In this document: positions 1 to 7,120 of the stretch, piece after piece | Position numbering within the stretch: position 1 is the first letter of the stretch | Layout: each line of letters starts with the position of its first letter | NCBI GenBank assembly: GCA_031549925.1 | Contig: JAVBPA010000107.1 | Coordinates: 1-15,036, forward strand | Direction of reading: 5' to 3' | Length of the DNA: 15,036 nucleotides | Source: JAVBPA01 sp031549925 | GTDB taxonomy: Bacteria; Bacillota; Clostridia; Oscillospirales; CAG-272 | The notes under the pieces: generated by a model | What the model was told of the DNA's origin: nothing | Databases searched by the model: none | Seen by the model: the letters and a program-made list of their open reading frames with translations, nothing else | Made by a program: the position numbers and the translations under genes

Positions 1-289
1 GCTTCAGAATATAAACAAGCCAATTGTTTATCAGACAGAATATATCGAATGGTTTGCAAGATGCGGAATTGTGAACTATATACCGCAGCTGCGCGAAGCC
101 GCCGATGATATACTTAAATCGGTTGACGAAAACGGAGTTTGCAACGCTCCGGTACTCGAGGTACACGGCTGGGGTCCTTATTGCGGAATGCAGCTCGAGG
201 TCGACTGGAAGCAAAAAGTCCGGCGTAACTGTGATATTACATTCAGAGCGCTGCTGATTTTACATTACAGCGAATCCGCGCCGGTTTAA
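1..289 (+). CDS. 3' end of an unidentified gene (partial)
   Basis: An open frame runs from the left edge of the window (first full codon at position 2) to the TAA at 287-289, giving the last 95 residues of a protein that begins outside the window. A GTG at 71 lies in this frame, but the frame stays open upstream of it, so I treat that codon as internal. The visible part is soluble-looking, with a Trp/Gly/Cys-bearing stretch (HGWGPYCGMQLEVDW) followed by a basic and then hydrophobic ending (FRALLILHY). I do not recognise the family and assign no function. The next gene begins 55 bases downstream with its own ribosome binding site, and no terminator lies between, so the two may be co-transcribed. 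Confidence 0.7.
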   Translation, partial: LQNINKPIVYQTEYIEWFARCGIVNYIPQLREAADDILKSVDENGVCNAPVLEVHGWGPYCGMQLEVDWKQKVRRNCDITFRALLILHYSESAPV

Positions 290-344
290 AAAGCACGGAT
301 AAAAACAAAATCCAAAACTTTTATATAATGAGGAGAATCAAAAA

Positions 345-1466
345 ATGAACGATATATCTAATTATAAATATCACTGTCAGCATCAGGCTCTGTCATTTGC
401 CAGGGCGATTTTGGATTTCCCCGATGATTATCCTTTAAAAAATGGACTTCCCGCCGATTTTCCTTCAAATTTCAGAAAATTGTGCAAACTCGCCAAAAAT
501 ATTTATACGGATATGTCAAAAAGACCCGAATCATACAGCCTTATGCTTGTCGATATAGAATCAAGTGACCACAACCTGTCGCGCGACGGATATCGTACAA
601 TTCACCGTTTTGTTGATACTCTTTCAAATCTCTCCCGCTGCTCCGAATTAAACAATCATCGGCTAAAAGTAAATACGGAAGCTTTTTGCGCGTCGGTAAA
701 AAAAGGCTCGGGTTTTGTTAGCGGTCCGGTTCCGAAGTATGAATTGATTCTTTCCCGGCTGGAGGAATTCGGGTTTGTATTTTCCGGTTTTGAAAATAAA
801 CCCTTTAATAAAAAAGCTGCTTTCTTTGAAGCCGAATATCCCGAAAATCCGGAAATAATAGATACAATAAAATCATATTTTGAAGCATGGGAAGAACTGA
901 AAAACAACCGCGAAAAAGAAATAAAAGTCTGGGCTGGAGAATACCATCATCATTTTTATCGTTTTGACTATAAAATAACGGCGGACCGTGAAAAAATTCC
1001 GCTTGTTCAGTGGGTGAGCGACGAAGCGGATTATCTGGGATTTTCTCCGGAGCAAAAGCTTTTTTCAATTGAGTTTTATAAATATTCACTCAAATACGGA
1101 AATGTAAAATTTGACGGCGATTACAATTACAAATCAAAACGGATTGCAAGGATATGGCAGTCGGGTTATACCGCCGTCGGTAAATCGGAATTTTTGATTC
1201 ATATAAAAATTAAAAATATGGATCGATTTATGACTGAAATAGAAGCCATGCCTCAGAGCATTAAAAAGGTATTCACGCAAAGCAATTGCCGTTATTGCGG
1301 TTTTCAGGGAGCAACAGAGGAAAAATGCAAATACAGAATTTATTGGACATTCGACGGCAAGAATCAAACCGGTTGTTCTCACGCCTGTTTCTATTTTGAC
1401 GACTTCTCTATTGAAAGAATACCTGATTATTGGAAGCTGCTTGAAATGGAATACGGATTAAAATAA
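345..1466 (+). CDS. Uncharacterised 373-residue protein with C-terminal Cys cluster
   Basis: A complete gene with AGGAG at 331-335, nine bases before the ATG. The product is hydrophilic, has no signal peptide or membrane helix, and is rich in aromatic residues. Its one distinctive feature is a cysteine cluster near the C-terminus: C315 and C318 (CRYC), C328, C344 and C348 (CSHAC). This spacing looks like a small zinc-binding or iron-sulphur knuckle, although no named family is evident. The rest has mixed helix/strand character with several charged stretches (for example ELKNNREKEIK near residues 185-195). Codon use matches the neighbouring genes. Upstream lies the tail of another unidentified gene on the same strand; downstream is a gene remnant and then an independently promoted oxidoreductase. 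The reading frame is secure; the function is unknown. Confidence 0.8.
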   Translation: MNDISNYKYHCQHQALSFARAILDFPDDYPLKNGLPADFPSNFRKLCKLAKNIYTDMSKRPESYSLMLVDIESSDHNLSRDGYRTIHRFVDTLSNLSRCSELNNHRLKVNTEAFCASVKKGSGFVSGPVPKYELILSRLEEFGFVFSGFENKPFNKKAAFFEAEYPENPEIIDTIKSYFEAWEELKNNREKEIKVWAGEYHHHFYRFDYKITADREKIPLVQWVSDEADYLGFSPEQKLFSIEFYKYSLKYGNVKFDGDYNYKSKRIARIWQSGYTAVGKSEFLIHIKIKNMDRFMTEIEAMPQSIKKVFTQSNCRYCGFQGATEEKCKYRIYWTFDGKNQTGCSHACFYFDDFSIERIPDYWKLLEMEYGLK

Positions 1467-1493
1467 ATTTTATATAAGATTAAAAATTAATAA

Positions 1494-1607
1494 ATACAAA
1501 AAGCAGAAGAATTTATTTCTGAAGTGAAAAATAAACTCGGAACAACTTTTTCTGATTTGATAGAACACGGTCTGACACTGAAAGATTACAAAGAATTGTT
1601 TTTGTAA
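1494..1607 (+). pseudogene. Remnant of a gene 3' end (about 37 codons)
   Basis: Between a TAA at 1491-1493 and a TAA at 1605-1607 lies an open frame whose translation looks like genuine protein (EEFISEVKNKLG, then a segment containing DLIEHGLTLKDYKELF). It has no ATG; the only possible starts are an ATA and an internal GTG without a ribosome binding site. Composition and helical amphipathicity suggest the C-terminal tail of a lost gene rather than random AT-rich DNA. I cannot name the parent family. The flanking bases (1467-1493 and 1608-1640) are AT-rich spacer, including a CAAAAG-T-run motif at about 1621-1635 that resembles the repeats found elsewhere in the window. Confidence 0.35.
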
Positions 1608-1650
1608 GAATAAAAGAGATCAAAAGTTTTTTTGCCGGATAGGTTAAACC

Positions 1651-1679
1651 TTGACATCGATGGATGTATATGCTATAAT
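1651..1679 (+). promoter_or_regulatory. Sigma-A promoter, perfect consensus with extended -10
   Basis: TTGACA at 1651-1656 and TATAAT at 1674-1679 are separated by exactly 17 bases, and TG at 1671-1672 adds an extended -10 motif. Transcription should begin near 1686 and produce a leader of about 168 bases before the oxidoreductase ATG at 1854. This is one of the two strongest promoters visible in the window. Confidence 0.9.
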
Positions 1680-1685
1680 CGGATA

Positions 1686-1853
1686 GATTTCAGAGCAAAA
1701 GCTCCGGCGGAATTTTAGATTTTTATCGGATTAAATTTCCGATACAGTACAGATTTAATTTTCGGATTGCCTGAAAATTTTTTTACAAAAAAAAATAAAT
1801 TTGCCGGAGGGCAAATCAATATATATAATGAAAGGTTAAATCCCGGGTTTGTT
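1686..1853 (+). promoter_or_regulatory. Structured 5' leader of the oxidoreductase gene
   Basis: The long leader holds three short hairpins: GAGC-AAAA-GCTC (1693-1704), ATCGGA-7-TCCGAT (1725-1743), and a 7-bp stem ATTTGCC/GGCAAAT (1799-1816) whose loop plus first stem base make GGAGG. The segment TCCGA (1738-1742) could instead pair with TCGGA (1762-1766), so two mutually exclusive folds are possible. The Shine-Dalgarno-like GGAGG sits far (about 43 bases) from the ATG at 1854. It fits no riboswitch class I know. Pairings are seen by eye; a regulatory role is inference. Confidence 0.35.
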
Positions 1854-2903
1854 ATGAAAAAGAACGTTGTTGTGGTTGGTTACGGAGGAATGGGAGGATG
1901 GCACGCCGAACATTTACTTAAAAGCGACGTATGTTCTCTCGCGGGTGTTTACGATATAAAACCGGAACGTCTCGAATTGGCTGAAAGCCGCGGTATTTTT
2001 GCGTATGATTCTTTCAGCGCGGTTCTTTCTGATAAAAATGTTGATATGATAACTGTCGCAACTCCGAACGATGTACACGAACAGCTTTGCGTTGACGCAC
2101 TTTTGGCAGGTAAAAATGTACTGTGCGAAAAACCGGTTACATTATCTTCCGAATCGCTTTTGCGTATGATCAGCGCGGCAGAAACATCAAAAAAGATTTT
2201 TTCTGTTCACCAGAACCGCCGCTGGGATGTTGATTACCTCGCTATGAGAAAGCTTGCGGATTCCGGGGAAATCGGAGATATAGTAACTGTGGAATCCCGT
2301 ATACACGGCTCAAGAGGTATCCCCTCCGACTGGAGAGGTCAGCTCGAACACGGTGGCGGTATGATGTTTGACTGGGGTATTCATTTAATAGACCAGATGC
2401 TTCAGATTATACGCGATAAAAAGATTGTATCCGTTTACTGCCGTTTTGAAAATCTCACTAATTTTGAAGTTGACGACGGATTCGGACTTGATCTTGTTTT
2501 TGAGGACGGCTGCCGCGCTTACATCGAAGTTCAAACACTCAACTTTATTTCGATGCCGCGTTTCTATATCAGAGGCAAAAAAGGAACGGGTATTATTCAT
2601 GACTGGAAACAAAACTGCCATGTAGTCGTATGCAAGCACTGGCACGAAAACGAAGTCATACCCGTTAAAACAGCCGCCGGACTTACCAAAACCATGGCTC
2701 CGCGTGACAGCGTGACTGTTGATGAATACGATATCGAACGTCCGGATTCAGATGTACACGATTATTACAGAAACTTCTGCGCGGCAATTGACGGAAAGGC
2801 AACCCAAATTGTAACTCATACGCAAATGCTGAGGGTTATTAAAGTTATCGAAACAGCTTTCGAATCTGTCAGCGCAAAACAAGTCCTTTCGGTAAATATA
2901 TAA
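1854..2903 (+). CDS. Gfo/Idh/MocA-family NAD(P)-dependent oxidoreductase
   Basis: Counting from the ATG at 1854 gives 349 residues, a normal length for this family of sugar and cyclitol dehydrogenases. The N-terminal Rossmann fold shows the dinucleotide loop GYGGMGGWHA (residues 9-18), and the family's catalytic lysine lies in CEKP (91-94). The C-terminal domain carries the D-x-G-x-H-x-x-D active-site signature at D173, G175, H177 and D180, so the enzyme should be active. The substrate cannot be read from sequence; an inositol, amino-sugar or similar polyol is typical. The frame stays open upstream to a TTG at 1767, but those 29 codons are AT-rich leader outside the fold, so I chose 1854. That ATG has only a weak, distant purine run (AAAGG about 18 bases upstream). 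It is a single-gene unit with its own promoter and a terminator behind it. Confidence 0.88.
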   Translation: MKKNVVVVGYGGMGGWHAEHLLKSDVCSLAGVYDIKPERLELAESRGIFAYDSFSAVLSDKNVDMITVATPNDVHEQLCVDALLAGKNVLCEKPVTLSSESLLRMISAAETSKKIFSVHQNRRWDVDYLAMRKLADSGEIGDIVTVESRIHGSRGIPSDWRGQLEHGGGMMFDWGIHLIDQMLQIIRDKKIVSVYCRFENLTNFEVDDGFGLDLVFEDGCRAYIEVQTLNFISMPRFYIRGKKGTGIIHDWKQNCHVVVCKHWHENEVIPVKTAAGLTKTMAPRDSVTVDEYDIERPDSDVHDYYRNFCAAIDGKATQIVTHTQMLRVIKVIETAFESVSAKQVLSVNI

Positions 2904-2937
2904 ATCATTTAATATAATCGAAATTACAGGCAATAAA

Positions 2938-2972
2938 AACCGCGGGAAAAAATACAACCCGCGGTTCTTTGT
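2938..2972. terminator. Bidirectional intrinsic terminator between convergent genes
   Basis: A 9-bp perfect stem, AACCGCGGG (2938-2946) with CCCGCGGTT (2958-2966), encloses an 11-base loop. On the + strand it is followed by CTTTGTTTTT; on the - strand the stem is followed by TTTTATTG. It lies between the + strand oxidoreductase stop and the - strand methyltransferase stop and can serve both. Confidence 0.85.
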
Positions 2973-2981
2973 TTTTATTAT

Positions 2982-3833
2982 TTATTTTACACGGTAAAGG
3001 CCCAATCCGTTGTATGTCTGCATTTCGGCTTTCGCGCATGAGATACTGTCGAGGATATCGGTAAGCTCGGTCATGTCCCCGCAGCGTTCCAAATTGTGAA
3101 CTATTATAAACGATCCGCTTCTCAATCTGTGAAGCGCGGCTTTAAGCATCACCGAATATATACGCTTTCCCCTGTATTCCGGACGCGGATCATCATGCGC
3201 TCCGGTTGCGTCGAGAGCCAGAAGATCGATTTTTTCATCGGAGCTTAAAAGGAGCTTCTCTGCATCGTTCGATGAACAAACAGAATTTTCGGAAAATCCG
3301 AATTTTGCCATGTTTTTTTCGGATATCTCACTGACAGCGGGATTTACATCGCTTAATGTGCATATTCCGTTTTTTTCTTTTAGAGCTTCCATAGCCCAAA
3401 TTACCCAATACCCGAAATAACTCCCCGCCGCAAACATTCTGGACGGAGCTGCCATTTTTGAAGCTGCGTACATAAGCATCTCATCTTCAGGGTATATCGC
3501 GGTAATGTATGTATCGTTTATGTAATACGGTTTTATTTTTTTTGCATATGAACGGTATTTTTCAAATGAAAATATTTTATTTAGTTCATTAATATCGTAT
3601 CCGCCGTCTCTGCAGAAACTTTCAAGCAGAGCTTTTATATCATTTTCTCCGTTCGAATGGAGAAGCATACGGTCGTAATTCCAGCCCTTTATTCCCTTTT
3701 CGTGGATTTCTTCTTGGTTTTTGAGCATTTGCGACGCATAATCGTCTTTTGTTATTTTCCCATCCATGTAGTTTTGATAAAAATCGTAGGATGATAAAAT
3801 TGAATTGTAATCGTCGTAGATTCTTCCGTTCAT
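2982..3833 (-). CDS. Class I SAM-dependent methyltransferase-like protein
   Basis: A 283-residue protein starting at the ATG on 3831-3833, with AGAGGT a few bases upstream (short spacing). The first 110 or so residues form a charged helical region. Residues 133-247 look like a class I methyltransferase core: a motif I variant AAGSYFGYWVIW (135-146), an acidic residue after the second strand (D162 in LSDVNP), LLALDATGAHDD (204-214) in the place of the motif with the substrate-side acid, and SFIIVHN (241-247) matching the strand end of O-methyltransferases of the caffeoyl-CoA type. The loop lacks the usual E-x-G-x-x-x-G form, so SAM binding is likely but not certain. It is the last gene before the bidirectional terminator and is preceded by a 253-base repeat-rich gap, so its promoter is not obvious. 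Substrate unknown. Confidence 0.65.
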   Translation of the reverse strand: MNGRIYDDYNSILSSYDFYQNYMDGKITKDDYASQMLKNQEEIHEKGIKGWNYDRMLLHSNGENDIKALLESFCRDGGYDINELNKIFSFEKYRSYAKKIKPYYINDTYITAIYPEDEMLMYAASKMAAPSRMFAAGSYFGYWVIWAMEALKEKNGICTLSDVNPAVSEISEKNMAKFGFSENSVCSSNDAEKLLLSSDEKIDLLALDATGAHDDPRPEYRGKRIYSVMLKAALHRLRSGSFIIVHNLERCGDMTELTDILDSISCAKAEMQTYNGLGLYRVK

Positions 3834-3877
3834 GTTACCTCTTTGCTGTATATAAAGTTACGGAGACGAGGGCGCGA

Positions 3878-3945
3878 TCGCGGAGACGCGGTCGCTTTTG
3901 AGAAAAGCAAAGTCAACAAGTTGACTAACCGCAAAACTTTTGTTT
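3878..3945. repeat. 68-bp direct repeat, copy 1
   Basis: This stretch matches 4021-4088 at 66 of 68 positions (differences at 3886/4029 and 3900/4043), an offset of 143 bases. It contains a GCTTTT-GAG-AAAAGC hairpin and the palindrome AGTCAACAAGTTGACT. A second palindrome, CGCGATCGCG, lies at its left edge (about 3874-3883). Confidence 0.93.
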
Positions 3946-3955
3946 TGTTACACAA

Positions 3956-4016
3956 GCTTTTTGCCAGGCTTTTCGCAGAAAAGCCGCTTTTATCGCAAAA
4001 AGCCGCGTACCCCCGC
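3956..4016 (-). repeat. Dispersed palindromic repeat, copy A
   Basis: The core GCCAGGCTTTTCGCAGAAAA (from 3963) and the following AAGCCGCTTTTA are shared base for base with the inverted copy at 13331-13397 and more loosely with the copy at 9140-9202. The core folds as GGCTTTT-CGCAG-AAAAGCC. This copy lies in opposite orientation to the other two and exactly between the two 68-bp direct repeats. Confidence 0.85.
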
Positions 4017-4020
4017 ATCC

Positions 4021-4088
4021 TCGCGGAGGCGCGGTCGCTTTTAAGAAAAGCAAAGTCAACAAGTTGACTAACCGCAAAACTTTTGTTT
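4021..4088. repeat. 68-bp direct repeat, copy 2
   Basis: Second copy of the repeat at 3878-3945. Its last two bases are the final two bases of the TAA stop codon (4087-4089 on the - strand) of the MORN protein gene, so the repeat abuts coding sequence directly. Confidence 0.93.
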
Positions 4089-4983
4089 ATTCTGCTAGTG
4101 TATCCGTTGTTGTTTCTTCGGGTTCTGTTTCTATTTCTACCGGCAGTATGCGTCCGTCCTCAAAATAACCCTCGTATACGCGGTTGGATGGCCAGGTGTA
4201 TTTTCCCCACCCGTTCAGTTTATTTTCAAAGAATTCACCCTCGTATACTTCACCGTTGCTCCAGGTATAAATTCCTTGCCCTGTTCGCATATCGTTTTTA
4301 AAATCTCCGGTATAAACATCCCCATGCGCGTATCTGAATGTACCGTTGCCTTCTTTTAATTCGTTTTTAAATTCGCCGACATAAGTGGAACCGTCAGCCC
4401 AGGTAAAGCTGCCCTCGCCGTTTTTCATATCATTTTCAAAATTGCCGATATATATCGAACCGTCCGCCCATTCATATGTGCCGAAACCGGTCTTTTTCCC
4501 ATCCTCAAGCGTTCCCTGATATTCATCTCCGTTTGCAAAATAAAATATTCCTTCTCCGGATATTTTATCATCAGAAAATTCGCCTTCGTATATATCTCCC
4601 GATGAATAAACCAGTTTTCCCGTTCCGTCTTTCATCAGGTTTTTAAGCGTTCCTTCGTAGATATCTCCGTTTGAATATTTTACTGTTCCGGAATCGCTGT
4701 CAATTTCCGCGTTGCCTCCGCCGGAAAAATAAAGAGTTCCTTTTTTCGGGCTGCCGTCTTCGCTTACGTGTCCGAAAAATTTTATAAAACTGCCGTCTCC
4801 GGTATCAACTTTTATATACCTGAGTCCCGACATATAAATACCAACAAAAATAGCGGTTACGGTAATTACAGCTAAAACCAATATTATAATTAATATAAAA
4901 AGTGTACTGTGACGGCGGCGTTTGTGTTTACGACGGGGATTGTTTGATTTTGAGTTTGTGGGCGATACGCGTACATTATCCAT
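4087..4983 (-). CDS. Membrane-anchored MORN-repeat protein
   Basis: 298 residues from the ATG at 4981-4983, with GGAG about eight bases upstream. The N-terminus is short and very basic (RRKHKRRRH, 17-25), followed by one hydrophobic helix (about 28-50); by the positive-inside rule the N-terminus is cytoplasmic and the body outside. From residue 106 come eight repeats with an exact period of 23 residues (starting at 106, 129, 152, 175, 198, 221, 244 and 267), each of the form G-D-x-Y-x-G-x-F-x-x-x-x-x-x-G-x-G-x-x-x-x-x-x; the last is cut short. These are MORN repeats, which build an elongated beta-hairpin scaffold used for binding proteins or lipids. The acidic tail (ETEPEETTTD) follows. It sits behind serS and a two-helix membrane protein; its partner is unknown. 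A surface or division scaffold role is only inference. Confidence 0.85.
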   Translation of the reverse strand: MDNVRVSPTNSKSNNPRRKHKRRRHSTLFILIIILVLAVITVTAIFVGIYMSGLRYIKVDTGDGSFIKFFGHVSEDGSPKKGTLYFSGGGNAEIDSDSGTVKYSNGDIYEGTLKNLMKDGTGKLVYSSGDIYEGEFSDDKISGEGIFYFANGDEYQGTLEDGKKTGFGTYEWADGSIYIGNFENDMKNGEGSFTWADGSTYVGEFKNELKEGNGTFRYAHGDVYTGDFKNDMRTGQGIYTWSNGEVYEGEFFENKLNGWGKYTWPSNRVYEGYFEDGRILPVEIETEPEETTTDTLAE

Positions 4984-5022
4984 TTTATCCGCTCCGGTTC
5001 GGTTTTTTCTCTATATAAATTT

Positions 5023-5625
5023 TTATGATTTCGGAAAGAACATTTCAATAAAGTTGTTTAACATTTGTACTATCAGGGGAACTATTATAATCGAAAGTAT
5101 CGATACAAGAACAAATAATCCGATTGTCATAAGCAGTATAATCCAACTGTTTCCTTTATCGGAATAAATCGAGTCCGCGCGGGCTGTCATATTATCCGGT
5201 ATGAAAAATTTCATTTCCGATATATCGATGATTTTTCTTTGATATTGCTTTTTTTTCTTTTTTTTGTCTGATTCATCGGAATCCTGCTGTATATTTTCAC
5301 CGGCGGGCGGCAGCGGAGCGGGAGGTATTTCAAGAGGAGAAGCCGCAACAGAAGCCGACTGTATTATCTTACGGTAAGTTCCGCGCGAACGCAAAGCCGT
5401 GCGGACAAAAAAGTTTTTTGTAAATCCTGTTTCAGCGAGTGTTTTTGCGGTTTCGGGAGAAAAGGCTTGCGCTTCTATCAAAGCACGAACGAAAGAACCT
5501 AAAACTTTTTTATTGAAAAATATCAAAAACGAACCTATCATAACTCCGAGAAACATCGACCATACGACAATTTCCAAAGTCATTCCGTTGTTTGTGAGCC
5601 ATGAATTTAAATCAAGTCCGTACAT
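5023..5625 (-). CDS. Uncharacterised two-helix membrane protein
   Basis: 200 residues from the ATG at 5623-5625. A G-rich run (seven G on the - strand, complement of 5636-5642) about ten bases upstream is a plausible but atypical ribosome binding site. Two hydrophobic helices are clear: about 16-38 and about 161-187. Between them lie an amphipathic helical part (SFVRALIEAQAFSPETAKTL, 44-63), a Pro/Ala linker (PPAPLPPAG, 101-109), a charged segment ending in six lysines (121-126) and a conserved-looking motif IDISEMKFFIPDNMTARAD (133-151). The lysine run indicates that the middle faces the cytoplasm, putting both ends outside. No catalytic motif is visible. It lies between serS and the MORN gene on the same strand, 39 bases from the latter, so those two probably form a pair. 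Family and function unknown. Confidence 0.75.
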   Translation of the reverse strand: MYGLDLNSWLTNNGMTLEIVVWSMFLGVMIGSFLIFFNKKVLGSFVRALIEAQAFSPETAKTLAETGFTKNFFVRTALRSRGTYRKIIQSASVAASPLEIPPAPLPPAGENIQQDSDESDKKKKKKQYQRKIIDISEMKFFIPDNMTARADSIYSDKGNSWIILLMTIGLFVLVSILSIIIVPLIVQMLNNFIEMFFPKS

Positions 5626-5662
5626 GTAGGTTTTTCCCCCCCTTTTATATAATAATATTAAA

Positions 5663-5715
5663 AATTTCTCAAAAGTTTTTTGTTACTTTTTTTCAAAAAA
5701 GTAAACGTAACCCTG
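5663..5715. repeat. CAAAAG/long-hairpin repeat behind serS
   Basis: This stretch carries TTTCTCAAAAGTTTTTTG followed by a 10-bp inverted repeat, TTACTTTTTT (5683-5692) and AAAAAAGTAA (5695-5704). It closely resembles the end of the array at 9435-9490, including the downstream CGTA-CCC-ACC-like tail. It begins right after the serS stop codon. On the - strand the hairpin is followed by an A-run and not a T-run, so it is a poor classical terminator. Confidence 0.75.
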
Positions 5716-5723
5716 CCACCGAC

Positions 5724-6995
5724 CTAACGGATTGTATCGAATCCCGTGTATTTGCGGAGAACTTCCGGAACGGTGACAGAACCGTCCTCATTCTGGAAAT
5801 TTTCGATAATAGCCGCTACCGTACGTCCGACGGCGACGCCCGATCCGTTTAATGTATGCACGAATTTTGCTTTGTCTTTTGAATCGCGTTTAAATTTTAT
5901 ATTAGCTCTTCTTGACTGAAAATCCTCAAAGTTAGAACAGGAGGATATCTCCACGTATCTGTTGTAGGAAGGCATCCAAACTTCAATATCATAAGTCATA
6001 GCGGAAGAGAATCCCATATCGCCCGAGGACAGGCACACAACACGGTGAGGAAGTCCGAGACCCATCAAAACAGCCTGAGCGTCCGCAGTTAAGCTTTCAA
6101 GCTCTTCATATGATTTTTCGGGATCGGCGAATTTAACAAGCTCTACCTTGTTAAACTGATGCTGACGAATGAGACCGCGCGTATCACGACCCGCGCTTCC
6201 CGCTTCCGCACGGAAACAAGCGGAATAAGCGCAGTATTTAATCGGAAGCATATCTGATGTGAGTATTTCGTCACGATGAAGATTTGTAACCGGAACCTCC
6301 GCTGTAGGTATCAAAAAATAATCATAACCGTCAAGACGGAAAGCGTCCTCTTCGAATTTAGGCAGCTGACCCGTCCCGCGCATGGAATCGCGGTTGACTA
6401 TGAAAGGAGGGAAAATTTCCGTATACCCGTTGCTGCTGTGCGTGTCGAGATAATAGTTTATAACCGCTCTTTCAAGCTTTGCGCCCGCGTTCCGGTAAAA
6501 ATGGAAACGCGCTCCCGTAACTTTCGCGGCGCGTTCGGGATCAAGAATTTCAAGGGAAGCACCCAAATCCCAATGCGGTTTCACATCAAAATTAAAATTA
6601 CGTACATCACCCCAGCGGCGTATTTCGACGTTTGCGCTGTCGTCTTCTCCCATCGGAACTTTTATATTCGGCAGATTCGGGATGTACAGCAATATATTTT
6701 CTATTTCCGCGTCAATTTCGTTAACGCGGTCGTTATCCGTTTTTACTTCATCGGAAAGAGTTTTCATTTCTAAAAGAAGCTCCGATGTATCTTCCCCGCG
6801 TTTTTTCATGTCGGGTATCTTTTTTGAAACGGAATTTTGCTGAGCTTTCTTTTGCTCCATATCGGCTATACTTTGCCGGCGGAGGATATCGAGTTCGCAT
6901 AAACGGTCGATATAACCGTTGTAATCCTTATAACGCGCCGCGAGACGTTCACGGACAAATTCCGGATTTTCGCGGATAAGTTTTATATCCAGCAT
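5724..6995 (-). CDS. serS: Seryl-tRNA synthetase
   Basis: Charges tRNA-Ser (and tRNA-Sec) with serine in the cytoplasm using ATP; class II synthetase. I place the start at the ATG on 6993-6995 (MLDIKLIREN, the family's typical beginning), with GGAG at 7004-7007 eight bases upstream; a TTG further up at 7008-7010 precedes that site and is not used. This gives 423 residues, normal length. Residues about 27-102 form the long antiparallel coiled-coil arm that grips the tRNA long variable arm. The catalytic core shows the serine-binding TAE (231-233), motif 2 (FRAEAGSAGRDTRGLIRQHQ, 261-280) and motif 3 (NGSGVAVGRTV, 383-393). It lies downstream of parB with its own putative promoter and hairpin leader, which does not show the T-box consensus often found on Firmicutes serS. 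Confidence 0.97.
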   Translation of the reverse strand: MLDIKLIRENPEFVRERLAARYKDYNGYIDRLCELDILRRQSIADMEQKKAQQNSVSKKIPDMKKRGEDTSELLLEMKTLSDEVKTDNDRVNEIDAEIENILLYIPNLPNIKVPMGEDDSANVEIRRWGDVRNFNFDVKPHWDLGASLEILDPERAAKVTGARFHFYRNAGAKLERAVINYYLDTHSSNGYTEIFPPFIVNRDSMRGTGQLPKFEEDAFRLDGYDYFLIPTAEVPVTNLHRDEILTSDMLPIKYCAYSACFRAEAGSAGRDTRGLIRQHQFNKVELVKFADPEKSYEELESLTADAQAVLMGLGLPHRVVCLSSGDMGFSSAMTYDIEVWMPSYNRYVEISSCSNFEDFQSRRANIKFKRDSKDKAKFVHTLNGSGVAVGRTVAAIIENFQNEDGSVTVPEVLRKYTGFDTIR

Positions 6996-7058
6996 ATATT
7001 TATACTCCAAAAAAATTATTTATAAATGTATATCAAAAAAAATGAAAATCACAAAGCA

Positions 7059-7078
7059 CCGCCGAAGTATTCCGGCGG
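7059..7078 (-). terminator. GC-rich hairpin with T-rich tail between parB and serS
   Basis: CCGCCG and CGGCGG (6 bp, 8-base loop) are followed on the - strand by TGCTTTGTGATTTTCATTTT and more T. It could end the parA-parB message or act as an attenuator in the serS leader. A second, AT-rich hairpin (7082-7110, GTAACCG with CGGTTTTAC, two-base bulge) precedes it. Confidence 0.5.
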
Positions 7079-7120
7079 ACCGTAACCGAATTTTTATAAT
7101 CCGGTTTTACTGTAATATAT

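Noticed and set aside
324..329. TATAAT upstream of the gene at 345 as a promoter
   Set aside because: There is no -35 hexamer, and transcription would begin after the ribosome binding site at 331-335.
1838..1851. CCCGGG-centred sequence as a Noc binding site
   Set aside because: The flanks (AAAT and TTTG) do not match the Noc consensus TTTCCCGGGAAA and break the palindrome next to the core.
1767..1853. Upstream TTG start for the Gfo/Idh/MocA gene
   Set aside because: The extra 29 residues are AT-rich leader with hairpins and precede the Rossmann fold, which begins directly after the ATG at 1854.
3830..4018. 62-codon open frame on the - strand ahead of the methyltransferase
   Set aside because: It lies entirely within the repeat block, has no ribosome binding site and consists of translated palindromic repeat.
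3878..4088. Repeat block as a CRISPR array
   Set aside because: Only two 68-bp copies with one 75-bp repeat-derived spacer; no further units and no cas genes.
5644..5672. TTGAGA-17-TATAAA on the - strand as promoter of the two-helix protein gene
   Set aside because: The spacing is good, but the start of transcription would fall inside the G-rich ribosome binding site, and the -35 is part of a repeat; too uncertain to list.
6996..7010. TTG start for serS five codons upstream
   Set aside because: The GGAG site at 7004-7007 lies between this TTG and the ATG at 6993-6995, and the family begins with MLDIKLIR.
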